Notes: generated by a model from the letters alone, not told the origin. 15,399 nt of DNA from Aestuariivita sp964402685 (GCA_964402685.1 CAYODE010000088.1:1-15399), one strand, 5' to 3'. Numbered from the stretch's first letter, positions 1 to 7,001 are shown. Numbers and translations are program-made.

Positions 1-26
1 CGACTCCTTTTATAGACCCCGCTACC

Positions 27-54
27 GGCGCGGATTTCCGCGCCCCATTTTATT
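27..54 (+). terminator. Intrinsic terminator-like hairpin upstream of the tRNA
   Basis: A perfect 7-bp stem, GGCGCGG (27-33) and CCGCGCC (38-44), closes on a 4-base ATTT loop and is followed by CCATTTTATT. This looks like the end of a transcription unit lying left of the window. The T tract is interrupted, so efficiency is uncertain. A second possible pairing, CCCC (43-46) with GGGG (55-58), competes with it. Confidence 0.55.
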
Positions 55-82
55 GGGGCAGTGGGTCTGCGCTGGGATTCAT

Positions 83-157
83 GGGCGATTAGCTCAGCGG
101 TAGAGCACTTCGTTGACATCGAAGGGGTCACTGGTTCGATCCCAGTATCGCCCACCA
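83..157 (+). tRNA. tRNA-Val (anticodon GAC)
   Basis: A complete cloverleaf is visible. The acceptor stem GGGCGAT (83-89) pairs with ATCGCCC (147-153), followed by discriminator A and an encoded CCA (155-157). The anticodon stem is CTTCG/CGAAG with loop TTGACAT, giving anticodon GAC, which reads GUC valine codons. The T arm is ACTGG-TTCGATC-CCAGT, and the D-arm region has the usual TAGCTCAGCGGTAGAGCA form. The gene is 75 nt including CCA, with no intron. It lies about 80 bases before rpmJ on the same strand. Confidence 0.98.
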
Positions 158-235
158 TGAATTCACCGCTGCCTTTTCAGGTGGCACCCGCGAAACCCTG
201 GCGCTGGCCCGCGCCGCATGAAAAGGAGAGAGGCC

Positions 236-361
236 ATGAAGGTCCGCAATTCGCTCCGCTCGCTGAAGAACCGGCACCGCGACTGCCGTGTCGTGCGTCG
301 CAAAGGCCGCGTCTACGTGATCAACAAGACGCAGCGCCGCTTCAAAGCACGCCAAGGCTAA
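236..361 (+). CDS. rpmJ: 50S ribosomal protein L36, type B (zinc-free form)
   Basis: This 41-residue, strongly basic protein begins MKVRNSLRSLKNRH and ends RRFKARQG. It is a structural component of the large ribosomal subunit. The order of the conserved blocks (MKVRNSLRSLK, RVVRRKGRVYVI, QRRFKARQG) is that of type B L36. The classical zinc-ribbon form has three Cys and one His ligand, but this one has a single Cys (residue 17), so it should not bind zinc. The start is fixed by AAGGAGA at 223-229 and by protein length. The gene follows tRNA-Val by 78 bases and is closed by a strong hairpin terminator. Transcription may come from the tRNA promoter or its own; I could not single out a promoter. 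Confidence 0.96.
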   Translation: MKVRNSLRSLKNRHRDCRVVRRKGRVYVINKTQRRFKARQG

Positions 362-390
362 GCCTTACCGACATCTGCAAGTTGCAGAGA

Positions 391-426
391 CCGCGCCCCG
401 GAAACGGCGGCGCGGTTTTTCGTTTT
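391..426 (+). terminator. Rho-independent terminator of rpmJ
   Basis: The stem pairs CCGCGCC (391-397) with GGCGCGG (409-415). An inner CCG/CGG pairing closes a GAAA tetraloop, with one bulged C. The sequence TTTTTCGTTTT follows directly. This is a textbook intrinsic terminator 30 bases after the rpmJ stop. Confidence 0.9.
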
Positions 427-493
427 CTGACATCAGTCATTACCTTATTCTTTTTGTCAGATAAGGGTTTTCTTCCATCTCCGAATCCAGTAA

Positions 494-510
494 CTGATAA
501 AAATACTCAG
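494..510. promoter_or_regulatory. Candidate iron-responsive operator (TGA-N9-TCA) before the ferric-binding protein gene
   Basis: The sequence reads CTGA-N9-TCAG (TGA 495-497, TCA 507-509), AT-rich between the arms and 32 bases before the ATG of the iron-binding protein gene. TGA-N9-TCA is the core described for the rhizobial RirA operator and for predicted iron boxes of Rhodobacterales. The match is direct; the assignment to an iron regulator is inference. Six fixed bases would occur about once per 4 kb by chance. Confidence 0.45.
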
Positions 511-541
511 ATTTAACTCTGTTCGACAGAAGGAACCGAAG

Positions 542-1555
542 ATGAAAACCTCAACCTATCTTGGTGCGACGCTGGCGACGCTTGTGGCGACAACTGCAGC
601 GGCCGAAGGCGTCCTGAACCTGTACTCCTCCCGTCACTACGACACAGACGAGCGCCTTTATTCAGACTTCGAAGAGGCCACAGGTATCACGATCAATCGG
701 ATTGAAGGCAAAGCGGATGAGCTTTTGGCACGCATGCAGGCTGAAGGTGCCAACAGCCCAGCGGATATTCTACTGACAGTGGACACATCGCGCCTGGAAC
801 GCGCGAAAGACATGGGTCTGCTTCAATCCATCGATAGCAGTGTTTTGGAAGCGCGGCTTCCTGCATATGTTCAGGACGATGACAATCAGTGGTTCGGATT
901 TTCGCAGCGTGCGCGCATCTTGTTTTACGACAAGAACGACGTGACAGATCCACCAATGACCTACCAGGATTTGGCAGATCCCAAGTACAAAGGTCAGATC
1001 TGCATCCGATCTTCGACAAACGTCTACACCCAAACGATTACAGCAGCCCTGATTGAACATCTGGGCGAAGACGCTGTGGCCGATTGGGCCAAGGGCGTGG
1101 TCGCGAACTTTGCGCGCGATCCTCAGGGCGGCGATACGGACCAGCTGCGCGGCATCGTTTCGGGTGAGTGCGACATTTCGATGTCGAACACCTATTACTT
1201 CGGCCGCGCGATCCGCAAATCAGTGGATGGCGTTTCGGACAGTTTGGACATGTTTGGTTGGGTGTTCCCGAACCAGAATGACATTGGCGCTCATATGAAC
1301 CTGTCGGGTGGCGGTGTTGCTGCAAACGCTCCGAACCGCGACAATGCGATCAAGTTCCTAGAGTATCTGGCGTCGGATCAGGCCCAAACATACTTCTCAG
1401 CAGGCAATGATGAATACCCTGCGGTACCTGGCGTCGGCATCAGCCCATCGGTTGCACAAATGGGATTTTTCAAACCAGACAGCCTGGATGCAACGGCAAT
1501 TGCCAACAACATTGCTGCAGCGCAGAAACTACTGAACGAGTCTGGTTGGGAATAA
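542..1555 (+). CDS. Periplasmic Fe(3+) ABC-transporter substrate-binding protein (FutA/FbpA/AfuA type)
   Basis: This 337-residue protein carries a cleavable signal peptide (residues 1-21, ending TTAAA before EGVLNLY) and the fold of class-III ferric-binding proteins. Residues matching known iron ligands in FutA-like proteins are visible: Y33 in SSRHYDTDE, Y162 in STNVYTQ and the pair Y218-Y219 in SNTYYFGR. Two cysteines (154, 210) could form a disulfide. The likely role is to capture ferric iron in the periplasm and deliver it to an FbpB/FbpC-type permease and ATPase. No permease or ATPase gene follows: a terminator comes 24 bases after the stop, so the gene is monocistronic here and its partners must lie elsewhere. 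The start has GAAGGA 5-10 bases upstream. A TGA-N9-TCA element in the leader suggests iron-dependent repression. Family call is secure; the exact symbol is not. Confidence 0.93.
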   Translation: MKTSTYLGATLATLVATTAAAEGVLNLYSSRHYDTDERLYSDFEEATGITINRIEGKADELLARMQAEGANSPADILLTVDTSRLERAKDMGLLQSIDSSVLEARLPAYVQDDDNQWFGFSQRARILFYDKNDVTDPPMTYQDLADPKYKGQICIRSSTNVYTQTITAALIEHLGEDAVADWAKGVVANFARDPQGGDTDQLRGIVSGECDISMSNTYYFGRAIRKSVDGVSDSLDMFGWVFPNQNDIGAHMNLSGGGVAANAPNRDNAIKFLEYLASDQAQTYFSAGNDEYPAVPGVGISPSVAQMGFFKPDSLDATAIANNIAAAQKLLNESGWE

Positions 1556-1578
1556 CGCATTCCAGACCAAATCTAAGA

Positions 1579-1615
1579 AAGGGGCGCAGGCTTAGACTGC
1601 GCCCCTTCCAGTTTT
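1579..1615 (+). terminator. Terminator after the iron-binding protein gene
   Basis: A perfect 11-bp stem, AAGGGGCGCAG (1579-1589) and CTGCGCCCCTT (1597-1607), has a 7-base loop and is followed by CCAGTTTTA. The stem is very strong but the T run is short and offset by three bases. It ends the monocistronic iron-binding protein unit. Confidence 0.8.
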
Positions 1616-1656
1616 AGGCTAAGCTTTCAAACTATTTTCGTGCAGCATGATCAAAT

Positions 1657-1673
1657 ATGAGATATTCTCTCAT
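1657..1673. promoter_or_regulatory. Palindromic operator overlapping the promoter of the XRE-cupin gene
   Basis: The sequence is ATGAGA-TATTC-TCTCAT, a perfect inverted repeat with 6-bp arms and a 5-base spacer, ending two bases before the ATG at 1676. It contains TATTCT (1663-1668), a possible -10 hexamer that would place the transcript start at or next to the start codon. A dimeric helix-turn-helix protein bound here would block RNA polymerase, so autorepression by the adjacent XRE protein is the simplest reading. The site also fits TGA-N9-TCA, so an iron regulator is an alternative. Confidence 0.55.
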
Positions 1674-1675
1674 TT

Positions 1676-2236
1676 ATGAACACACATGCGAATTCTAGAA
1701 CTCAGATCGCTAGCCACATCTTCTTGCTGCGCAGCGAAAAGGGGCTTTCTTTGGATGAGACTGCAAAGCAATCTGGGATAAGCCGCGCCACACTATCCAG
1801 GATAGAAAAGGCGGAAGTCAGCCCAAGTGCTGACACCTTGGGCGCGCTGTGCGCGACCTTTGGCATTCCGGTATCCCGGTTGATCGCAAGGACCGAACAG
1901 GACTTCGACGTACTCATTCCATTCGAAAACCAGGCCGAAACGGTTGACAATAAAACCGGCTTTACTTGCAGGAGCATTTCGCCAGCATCACCAGATCTCT
2001 TGGCATGTGTCGAGGAAGGTCACCTACCGCCAGACAGGCATCTCGAGGTTAACCGAAACGCAAAGCCCGGGCAGGAAACCCACCTCATCCTATTGGACGG
2101 GGCGTTGAGCATCCGCATTGACCAGAATGAGTATGATCTAACGGCTGGAGACTGCGCGCGTTACAAACAACACAGCACTGTGTTTGTACAAACCCCTCCA
2201 GCTAGAGGTGCGCGGTTCCTAAAAATCTGCGTTTAA
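1676..2236 (+). CDS. XRE-family transcriptional regulator with C-terminal cupin domain
   Basis: This 186-residue protein has an N-terminal helix-turn-helix of the XRE/SinR type (about residues 10-65, including LSLDETAKQSGISRATLSRIE) and a C-terminal small beta-barrel of the cupin kind (about 105-185). Members of this family repress or activate nearby metabolic or transport genes and sense a small ligand in the cupin. The ligand is not evident here. The ATG at 1676 gives the normal N-terminal length, but no Shine-Dalgarno sequence precedes it (the bases before it are CTCTCATTT). With the TATTCT hexamer 8-13 bases upstream, the mRNA is probably leaderless. The gene is convergent with, and 7 bases from, the OmpA-family gene. 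It lies just after the iron-binding protein gene, but the terminator between them argues against one operon. Confidence 0.88.
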   Translation: MNTHANSRTQIASHIFLLRSEKGLSLDETAKQSGISRATLSRIEKAEVSPSADTLGALCATFGIPVSRLIARTEQDFDVLIPFENQAETVDNKTGFTCRSISPASPDLLACVEEGHLPPDRHLEVNRNAKPGQETHLILLDGALSIRIDQNEYDLTAGDCARYKQHSTVFVQTPPARGARFLKICV

Positions 2237-2243
2237 TTTCTGT

Positions 2244-3170
2244 TCAATCCAGCGACAGAATAACCGCCTCAACGCGCCGATTGCGCTCCCGCCCTTCGGG
2301 CGTGAGATTTGAAGCGCGCGGCGCCAGATATCCCATACCCTCGGCCTGCAAGCTGTCTGCTGGAACACCAAACTCGTTGATCAAACGCGTGCGCACAGCG
2401 TCGGCTCGTTGCTTTGAAACGCGAATGTTCACGTCCAAGTCGCCTGTCGCATCCGTGTGTCCAACCAATGCAATCACGGCTGATGGGTTGTCCAACATAA
2501 ACGCGGCAAGGTCCGATAAACTCTGGTACTCACCACTGCTGAGACTTGCAGCGCCGGTTTCAAAATTCAGGTCCTCAAGCACTTCGTGGCCCTGATCGAC
2601 AAGTACCGAGCTAAACTCGTCGTCTTCGATTGGTGGCGACACAATCGGAGGAGGCTCGCCCTGGGCGACAATTCGCAAAGCGCCCTCTTCAGCGGGCGCA
2701 ACTTTTATGAATTGGATGTAGCCTGCAGTCCGGCTACGGCTGACCAGAAGAGAGACGGCCTGGTCATCGTTGCGCGCAGCAAGAAACCGATAATCTCGGA
2801 TATCGACATACATGTCGGGCGTCGGGATCACTTCTATTGCAAAGCGGAAGTCAAACCCACCACACAAATCCGCGTCACACTCAAAAACCGTCTCGAAGCC
2901 CATCTGCTGCAATTGTTCGCGCAACGGATCCAGCACCTGCAGTGTGGTAATTGACCCGCTTTCAACCCGCCAACTCTGTCGATCTACGCGCCCTTCCAAA
3001 CTAATCGTTTCGACCGCATCGTCGGACCAGGGACCGATCGGCATGGCATAACTATCAAAGGGGCTACCGCGATCTGAAACAAGACGAGACCCCGTCGGCA
3101 TCGACAACTCGATCGCCGACCCCGGACCCGCCCAAATCAGGCCAAAACAGAAAGCTAGGATCCGGATCAT
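2244..3170 (-). CDS. OmpA-family peptidoglycan-associated envelope protein
   Basis: This 308-residue protein has a signal peptide (residues 1-19, ending GPGSA) and a C-terminal OmpA domain (about 197-306). The domain holds the diaminopimelate-contacting pair of the family: D240 in GHTDATGD and R255 in SKQRADAVR, spaced 15 residues as in E. coli OmpA. It should bind peptidoglycan in the periplasm. Residues 20-190 match no domain I recognise and contain a cysteine pair (C98, C103). A proline-rich linker (about 172-182) joins the two halves. There is no lipobox, so it is probably periplasmic or exported rather than a Pal-type lipoprotein. Its ATG overlaps the stop of the upstream gene by 4 bases (ATGA), making it the last gene of a four-gene operon. 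Confidence 0.88.
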   Translation of the reverse strand: MIRILAFCFGLIWAGPGSAIELSMPTGSRLVSDRGSPFDSYAMPIGPWSDDAVETISLEGRVDRQSWRVESGSITTLQVLDPLREQLQQMGFETVFECDADLCGGFDFRFAIEVIPTPDMYVDIRDYRFLAARNDDQAVSLLVSRSRTAGYIQFIKVAPAEEGALRIVAQGEPPPIVSPPIEDDEFSSVLVDQGHEVLEDLNFETGAASLSSGEYQSLSDLAAFMLDNPSAVIALVGHTDATGDLDVNIRVSKQRADAVRTRLINEFGVPADSLQAEGMGYLAPRASNLTPEGRERNRRVEAVILSLD

Positions 3171-3739
3171 CTGAATTGCGCGTGATACTCGTCATTGGGC
3201 TTCATAGCCGTGGCGCTGGCCACTCGATTGGTCATGTTAAAGAACGCGGCAACATTGGCGATATCGAAAATGTCGCGGTCACTAAAACCCACGGCGCGCA
3301 ATGCGTCCCGGTCCGCCTCTTCCACCGTGGCGCTGGCCGTTGTCACAAGCGCCGCAAAATCCAGCATTGCGCGTTGGCGCGCGTCTAACGGAGCGACGCG
3401 ATAATTCATCACCATCATCTCTCCCAACTTGGGATCACCTGAAAGCTGCCGCACCGCAGCCCCGTGCGCGACAAGGCAGTAAAAGCACTTGTTGATCGAC
3501 GATACCACAACCGCAATCATCTCACGCTCAAGCTTTGAGAGGTTGCTCTGGCCCAGCATTAGGTCGTTGTACATCGTCGTGAAGCCGTTCAGCTTCTCAA
3601 TGTCAAAGGCGTAGGCCTGCAAGACGTTGGGCACCATGCCCAGCTTGTCCATGCAAATGTCAAAGTACTTTTGGGTGTCTTCTGGCAATGGATCAACCAT
3701 CGGCAGGTTCAGGGCGGTGGGTTGGTCAGATTGGCTCAC
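3167..3739 (-). CDS. Peroxidase-related protein of the AhpD-like (carboxymuconolactone decarboxylase) family
   Basis: I place the start at the GTG at 3739 because AAGGAGG lies 5 bases before it and it overlaps the stop of the GNAT gene as GTGA; this gives 190 residues. An open frame extends further upstream but only inside the GNAT gene. The AhpD signature is present: E72 in the EREM segment, C85-FY-C88 and H92 (CxxCxxxH). These are the residues that carry out disulfide-relay peroxide reduction in AhpD. The length and the N-terminal extension (PMVDPLPEDTQKYFD) fit the uncharacterised peroxidase-related family rather than classical AhpD. It is cytoplasmic, with no signal peptide. The natural substrate and electron donor are unknown. 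Confidence 0.88.
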   Translation of the reverse strand: MSQSDQPTALNLPMVDPLPEDTQKYFDICMDKLGMVPNVLQAYAFDIEKLNGFTTMYNDLMLGQSNLSKLEREMIAVVVSSINKCFYCLVAHGAAVRQLSGDPKLGEMMVMNYRVAPLDARQRAMLDFAALVTTASATVEEADRDALRAVGFSDRDIFDIANVAAFFNMTNRVASATAMKPNDEYHAQFR

Positions 3740-4467
3740 GAGACCTCCTTCGGCTTTAAGCGGTAATGATAATGGCCCTGAACGGAAAACCCCAGCGCTG
3801 TGTACAATGCGTTGGCACCCGAATTGGAGTTGGTACAAATGACCGAAAGGGTATGAGCAGCATGCGCTTCCGCCCAAAATGCAGCGCCGCGCATCATCCA
3901 CGCAGCCGCGCCCTTGCGACGCTGGTGGGGCAATACCTCAACCGCGTGCACCATGGCAGTCCCATTGTGCAAGGCGACAAAGGCAACGCCCGCAGGCTTG
4001 TCATGCAATCTGCAGAGCAATGCGGTTTTGGGCCCCGCAGCGCGGTGCATAACACGCTGACGTGCGGAACCAATCCCCCCCTGCTCCCAAACCTCTCGCA
4101 TTATGGCGAGCGGTTCCCACAAATTGAAAACTGTCACTCTGGGAATTGGGATGTCTGTCAAAGAACTCGGCTTGCATGCGTAAATCGTGACCGGATCAAT
4201 TATGTCATATCCGCGCTGCTCCAAGTCCGCATCCAGGTCCGCATCACCTTGACGGAGCATAAACAAAGGGTCTTGCCCTAACTGGATCATGGCCTGTTCG
4301 GCATCTGCAATGTCAGAGGCAGTCGCCGTCCCACTTGCCGTTGCAGCCGAGACTCTTTTGCCCCCACCATCGCCCTCGCGCAGGCACCACGGCCCAGATT
4401 GTAAAAACCTTTTCGCAGGCCAAGTGCCATCTATGGCGTCATAAAGCTCTTCGATCGAGGCGGTCAC
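3736..4467 (-). CDS. GNAT-family N-acetyltransferase
   Basis: This 243-residue protein has a C-terminal GNAT acetyl-CoA fold (about 110-240). The acetyl-CoA pyrophosphate-binding motif A is V178-LPHQRRKGAA, followed by the helix AWMMRGAAFWAEA and the typical end ALYTALGFSVQGHYHYR. The N-terminal half (1-100) is diverged and may be a degenerate second GNAT domain. The substrate is unknown. The start is a GTG overlapping the stop of the upstream CinA-like gene (GTGA), so translation is probably coupled. It is followed by an identical GTGA junction to the peroxidase-related gene. Confidence 0.87.
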   Translation of the reverse strand: MTASIEELYDAIDGTWPAKRFLQSGPWCLREGDGGGKRVSAATASGTATASDIADAEQAMIQLGQDPLFMLRQGDADLDADLEQRGYDIIDPVTIYACKPSSLTDIPIPRVTVFNLWEPLAIMREVWEQGGIGSARQRVMHRAAGPKTALLCRLHDKPAGVAFVALHNGTAMVHAVEVLPHQRRKGAAAWMMRGAAFWAEAHAAHTLSVICTNSNSGANALYTALGFSVQGHYHYRLKPKEVS

Positions 4468-5186
4468 AGACCCAGCTCATCCGCCAACCGGGTGACGGCC
4501 GCGTCAATGCGCGCCCCGTCGGTACCACGCACAACGACATTCGCACCAAAAACACCATCCTTCTGAAACGGGTAACATCCTATCGACAAATCTGCGAAAT
4601 CATCGGCGAGTTGACCGAGGTTTTGTGCAATATCCCCTTCACCTCGCATGACGCGGAGGCTTTGGCTTAGCAGCGGCGCACCGCCCGTCAAAGTCGGCAA
4701 GACGCTTGCCACCATCGCCCGAAAAACCGACGGCACCCCCGCCATCACATGCACGTTTTCCAGCGTGAAGCCGGGAGCCGTCGATACGGGATTTTCAATC
4801 AGTGTCGCACTTTCGGGAATACGGGCCATCCGTAACCGCGCTTCGTTCAGCTCGAGGCCAGAGTTTTCGTAATGCGCTTCCAGCAGCGCGCGCGCATCAT
4901 CCCTTACGTCGATGCTTTTACCAAACGCGTCTGCAATGCAGTCTGCGGTGATGTCATCATGGGTTGGGCCAATGCCACCGCTCGTAAAAACATAGTCATA
5001 GGCGTGCGAGAGCGCTTGGGTCGCAGCTACGATCGCGGGTCCATCATCACTGACAATACGGACCTCTTTCAGGTCAATGCCATGGGTGGTGAGTTCCCCG
5101 GCCAGATAATGCATGTTTGCATCCCGAGTACGACCAGACAGGATCTCATCCCCGATCACCAGCATGGCTGCCGTTGGATTTGCCAT
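4464..5186 (-). CDS. Molybdopterin-binding (CinA N-terminal/MoaB-like) domain protein
   Basis: This 240-residue protein begins NPTAAMLVIGDEILSGRTRD and contains TSGGIGPTHDD (68-78), the hallmark of the MoaB/Mog/CinA-N fold. It corresponds to the first half of CinA plus the small following region (to about 240) and lacks the C-terminal nicotinamide-mononucleotide deamidase domain. Such stand-alone forms are usually annotated competence/damage-inducible protein A or molybdopterin-binding protein. Related CinA N-terminal domains have ADP-ribose pyrophosphatase (COG1058) activity, so pyridine-nucleotide repair is a possible role. The start is supported by GGAGGG ending 5 bases before the ATG. It is the first gene of a four-gene leftward operon and divergent from sfsA. 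Confidence 0.9.
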   Translation of the reverse strand: MANPTAAMLVIGDEILSGRTRDANMHYLAGELTTHGIDLKEVRIVSDDGPAIVAATQALSHAYDYVFTSGGIGPTHDDITADCIADAFGKSIDVRDDARALLEAHYENSGLELNEARLRMARIPESATLIENPVSTAPGFTLENVHVMAGVPSVFRAMVASVLPTLTGGAPLLSQSLRVMRGEGDIAQNLGQLADDFADLSIGCYPFQKDGVFGANVVVRGTDGARIDAAVTRLADELGL

Positions 5187-5218
5187 TCCGTCCCTCCTTG
5201 CAAACAGTTTGGCCCACG

Positions 5219-5224
5219 TATAGG
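5219..5224 (+). promoter_or_regulatory. Possible -10 element of sfsA
   Basis: TATAGG lies 9 bases before the sfsA ATG, and TTGCAA (5198-5203) lies 15 bases further upstream, a shorter spacing than ideal. If used, transcription would start within about 3 bases of the start codon. That agrees with the absence of a Shine-Dalgarno sequence before sfsA. Confidence 0.3.
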
Positions 5225-5233
5225 CCCCGCGCC

Positions 5234-5938
5234 ATGCGCTTTCAAACCCCTCTTGTTCCTGCCAGGCTGGTCAAAAGATACAAACGGTTTCTGGCCGACT
5301 GCACGCTCGAGACCGGCGAAAACGTCACAGCACATTGCGCAAATCCCGGGTCAATGATGGGATTGGCAGAGCCGGGAACGCGTATCTGGCTTGAACCCAA
5401 TGACGACCCGAAAAAGAAACTGAAGTACGGCTGGCGGCTGGTCGATCACGAAAATGGTCATTTTACCGGGGTTGATACATCGCTTCCGAACCGTGCCCTG
5501 CGTACTGCCCTGACGGTAGGTGAGATCGCACCGCTGGCGGATTACTCGAATGTCAAACCCGAAGTGAAGTACGGGGAAAACAGCCGCATTGATTTCTTGT
5601 TGACCGATCCCGCTTTGCCCGATGCTTATGTAGAGGTCAAAAGCGTAACGTTGTCGCGACAAAGGGGTCTGGCGGAGTTTCCGGATTCGGTGACCGCGCG
5701 TGGAACAAAGCACTTAGGGGAATTGGCAAAAATGGCTGAAGGTGGTCACCGAGCAATCCTGTTCTACCTAGTACAGCGGACGGATTGTGATCGGGTCGCC
5801 ATTGCAGGTGACATAGACCCCGTCTATGCCGCGGCATTTAAAGCGGCTCAGAACGCTGGGGTTGAAGTTATGGCCTTTGATACCTTGATATCATCACAAG
5901 AGATCACGATTGGACGTGCGCTTACAACCGTGACGTGA
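5234..5938 (+). CDS. sfsA: SfsA family protein (sugar fermentation stimulation protein homologue)
   Basis: This 234-residue protein from the ATG at 5234 has the full set of SfsA motifs: HCANPGSM (34-41), the acidic/basic cluster RIDF with D120, E134-V-K136 (VEVKSVTL) and FPDSVTARGTKHL (149-161). The D...ExK arrangement is that of a PD-(D/E)XK nuclease-like fold joined to an OB-like N-terminus, so it is probably a nucleic-acid-binding protein. The biological role is not settled in any organism. I chose the internal ATG rather than the longer frame because MRFQTPLVPARLVKRYKRFL is the family N-terminus and the upstream part overlaps the divergent gene. No Shine-Dalgarno sequence is visible (TAGGCCCCGCGCC precedes the ATG). 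map follows after 6 bases. Confidence 0.94.
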   Translation: MRFQTPLVPARLVKRYKRFLADCTLETGENVTAHCANPGSMMGLAEPGTRIWLEPNDDPKKKLKYGWRLVDHENGHFTGVDTSLPNRALRTALTVGEIAPLADYSNVKPEVKYGENSRIDFLLTDPALPDAYVEVKSVTLSRQRGLAEFPDSVTARGTKHLGELAKMAEGGHRAILFYLVQRTDCDRVAIAGDIDPVYAAAFKAAQNAGVEVMAFDTLISSQEITIGRALTTVT

Positions 5939-5944
5939 GGTCCT

Positions 5945-6808
5945 ATGGCCCTGCACGGTTCAATACAGTATCTGATGGAAAAACTCGGGAGCAAAGGCTT
6001 GAAAGATAGCTCAAAGGGCCGCCTGACAAAGGACGGGATCAGACTTTACGAACCGGCAGATTTTGCCGGTATGCATGCCGCGGGAGCTCTGGCCGCGCGC
6101 ATTCTGGATAGTATGGCCCCACACGTCTTTCCGGGCCAAACCACGGAAGAAATCGATCGTGTGATCACTAATATGGTTGAAGAGGCGGGCGCGACCTCGG
6201 CCACCATCGGGTACAAGGGATACAAACACGCTAGCTGTATTTCGGTAAACCACGTCGTGTGTCATGGCATTCCCAGTCCGAAAACACTCAAGGATGGCGA
6301 TATCCTCAACATCGACGTCACTGTGATCGTTGACGGGTGGTACGGCGATACGTCTCGGATGTATGTGGCGGGCAGGCTGTCTCGTAAGTCAGAACGATTG
6401 ATCCAAGTGACCCATGACGCGCTGATGCGCGGCATTGAGATGGTCAGGCCCGGCAACACATTTGGCGATATCGGTCATGCTATTCAGTCGTATGTCGAAG
6501 CCCACCGGATGAGCGTCGTACGCGATTTCTGCGGTCACGGATTGGGTCGCGTCTTCCATGCCCCACCCAACGTGCTGCACTATGGCAGACCGGGCACGGG
6601 TGCGGTGCTTGAAGAAGGCATGTTCTTCACAATTGAACCGATGGTTAATCTGGGCCGGCCAGAAACCAAAACGCTTGCCGATGACTGGACCGCGGTGACA
6701 AGGGACAAGTCGCTCTCAGCACAGTTTGAACACTCGGTCGGTGTCACGGCTGACGGAGTGGACATCTTCACCCTGTCACCGGAAGGGACGTTTCACCCGA
6801 CGTACTGA
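5945..6808 (+). CDS. map: Type I methionine aminopeptidase
   Basis: This 287-residue protein removes the initiator methionine from nascent proteins in the cytoplasm. All catalytic residues of the pita-bread fold are present: H107 (VVCHGIP), metal ligands D124 (LNIDVT), D135 (YGDTSRMY), H198 (CGHGLGRVFH), E231 (FFTIEPMV) and E262 (AQFEHSVGV). Their spacing matches E. coli MAP except for a one-residue deletion after H107. An N-terminal extension of about 27 residues (to LTKDGIRLYEP) is longer than in E. coli. The gene starts 6 bases after sfsA with weak TGAGGT as the ribosome site, so the two are probably one transcript. Confidence 0.96.
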   Translation: MALHGSIQYLMEKLGSKGLKDSSKGRLTKDGIRLYEPADFAGMHAAGALAARILDSMAPHVFPGQTTEEIDRVITNMVEEAGATSATIGYKGYKHASCISVNHVVCHGIPSPKTLKDGDILNIDVTVIVDGWYGDTSRMYVAGRLSRKSERLIQVTHDALMRGIEMVRPGNTFGDIGHAIQSYVEAHRMSVVRDFCGHGLGRVFHAPPNVLHYGRPGTGAVLEEGMFFTIEPMVNLGRPETKTLADDWTAVTRDKSLSAQFEHSVGVTADGVDIFTLSPEGTFHPTY

Positions 6809-6809
6809 G

Positions 6810-7001
6810 TTATTCGTCGTCGCTTTGCTCAACTGCGTCTTTGCGCAGGATTTCCAACAGCAACGTGCTGCCTCTCAAAGGTACAACAGCATCGTGTATG
6901 AAGATCGGGCCGGGCCGAGGTTTCAGCTCTGGCCCAGTTTTGGTCTCGGACGTTGGCCCAGAGAGCCAAGCCCAGAACCCCGATTGAGTCGCTGTGGTCA
7001 T
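6810..7001 (-). CDS. Small hypothetical protein downstream of rsmD
   Basis: This 63-residue frame starts MTTATQSGFWAWLSG and ends DAVEQSDDE, 12 bases after the rsmD stop. It fills the space between rsmD and the convergent map almost exactly (stops one base apart). Roughly 60 percent of third positions are G or C, consistent with coding. No Shine-Dalgarno sequence is visible, so translation may be coupled to rsmD. I recognise no domain. A second frame (6829-7017), whose ATG overlaps the rsmD stop, has a less protein-like sequence and is the main competitor. It may also be non-coding trailer. Confidence 0.45.
   Translation of the reverse strand: MTTATQSGFWAWLSGPTSETKTGPELKPRPGPIFIHDAVVPLRGSTLLLEILRKDAVEQSDDE

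Noticed and set aside
128..355. 75-codon leftward frame opposite tRNA-Val and rpmJ
   Set aside because: Its C-terminus WWAILGSNQ is the familiar artefact of translating the antisense strand of a tRNA gene; the rest is antisense to rpmJ.
428..439. TGA-N6-TCA with CTGACATCAG after the rpmJ terminator, as an operator
   Set aside because: The spacing differs from TGA-N9-TCA and it lies just behind the terminator, far from the next start codon; too short to support.
61..516. 151-codon rightward frame over the tRNA and rpmJ
   Set aside because: It reads through tRNA-Val, rpmJ in another frame and the terminator; its product has no protein-like features.
693..1325. Several leftward frames inside the iron-binding protein gene
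   Set aside because: Shadows of a GC-rich coding sequence; Cys/Arg-rich products without domains.
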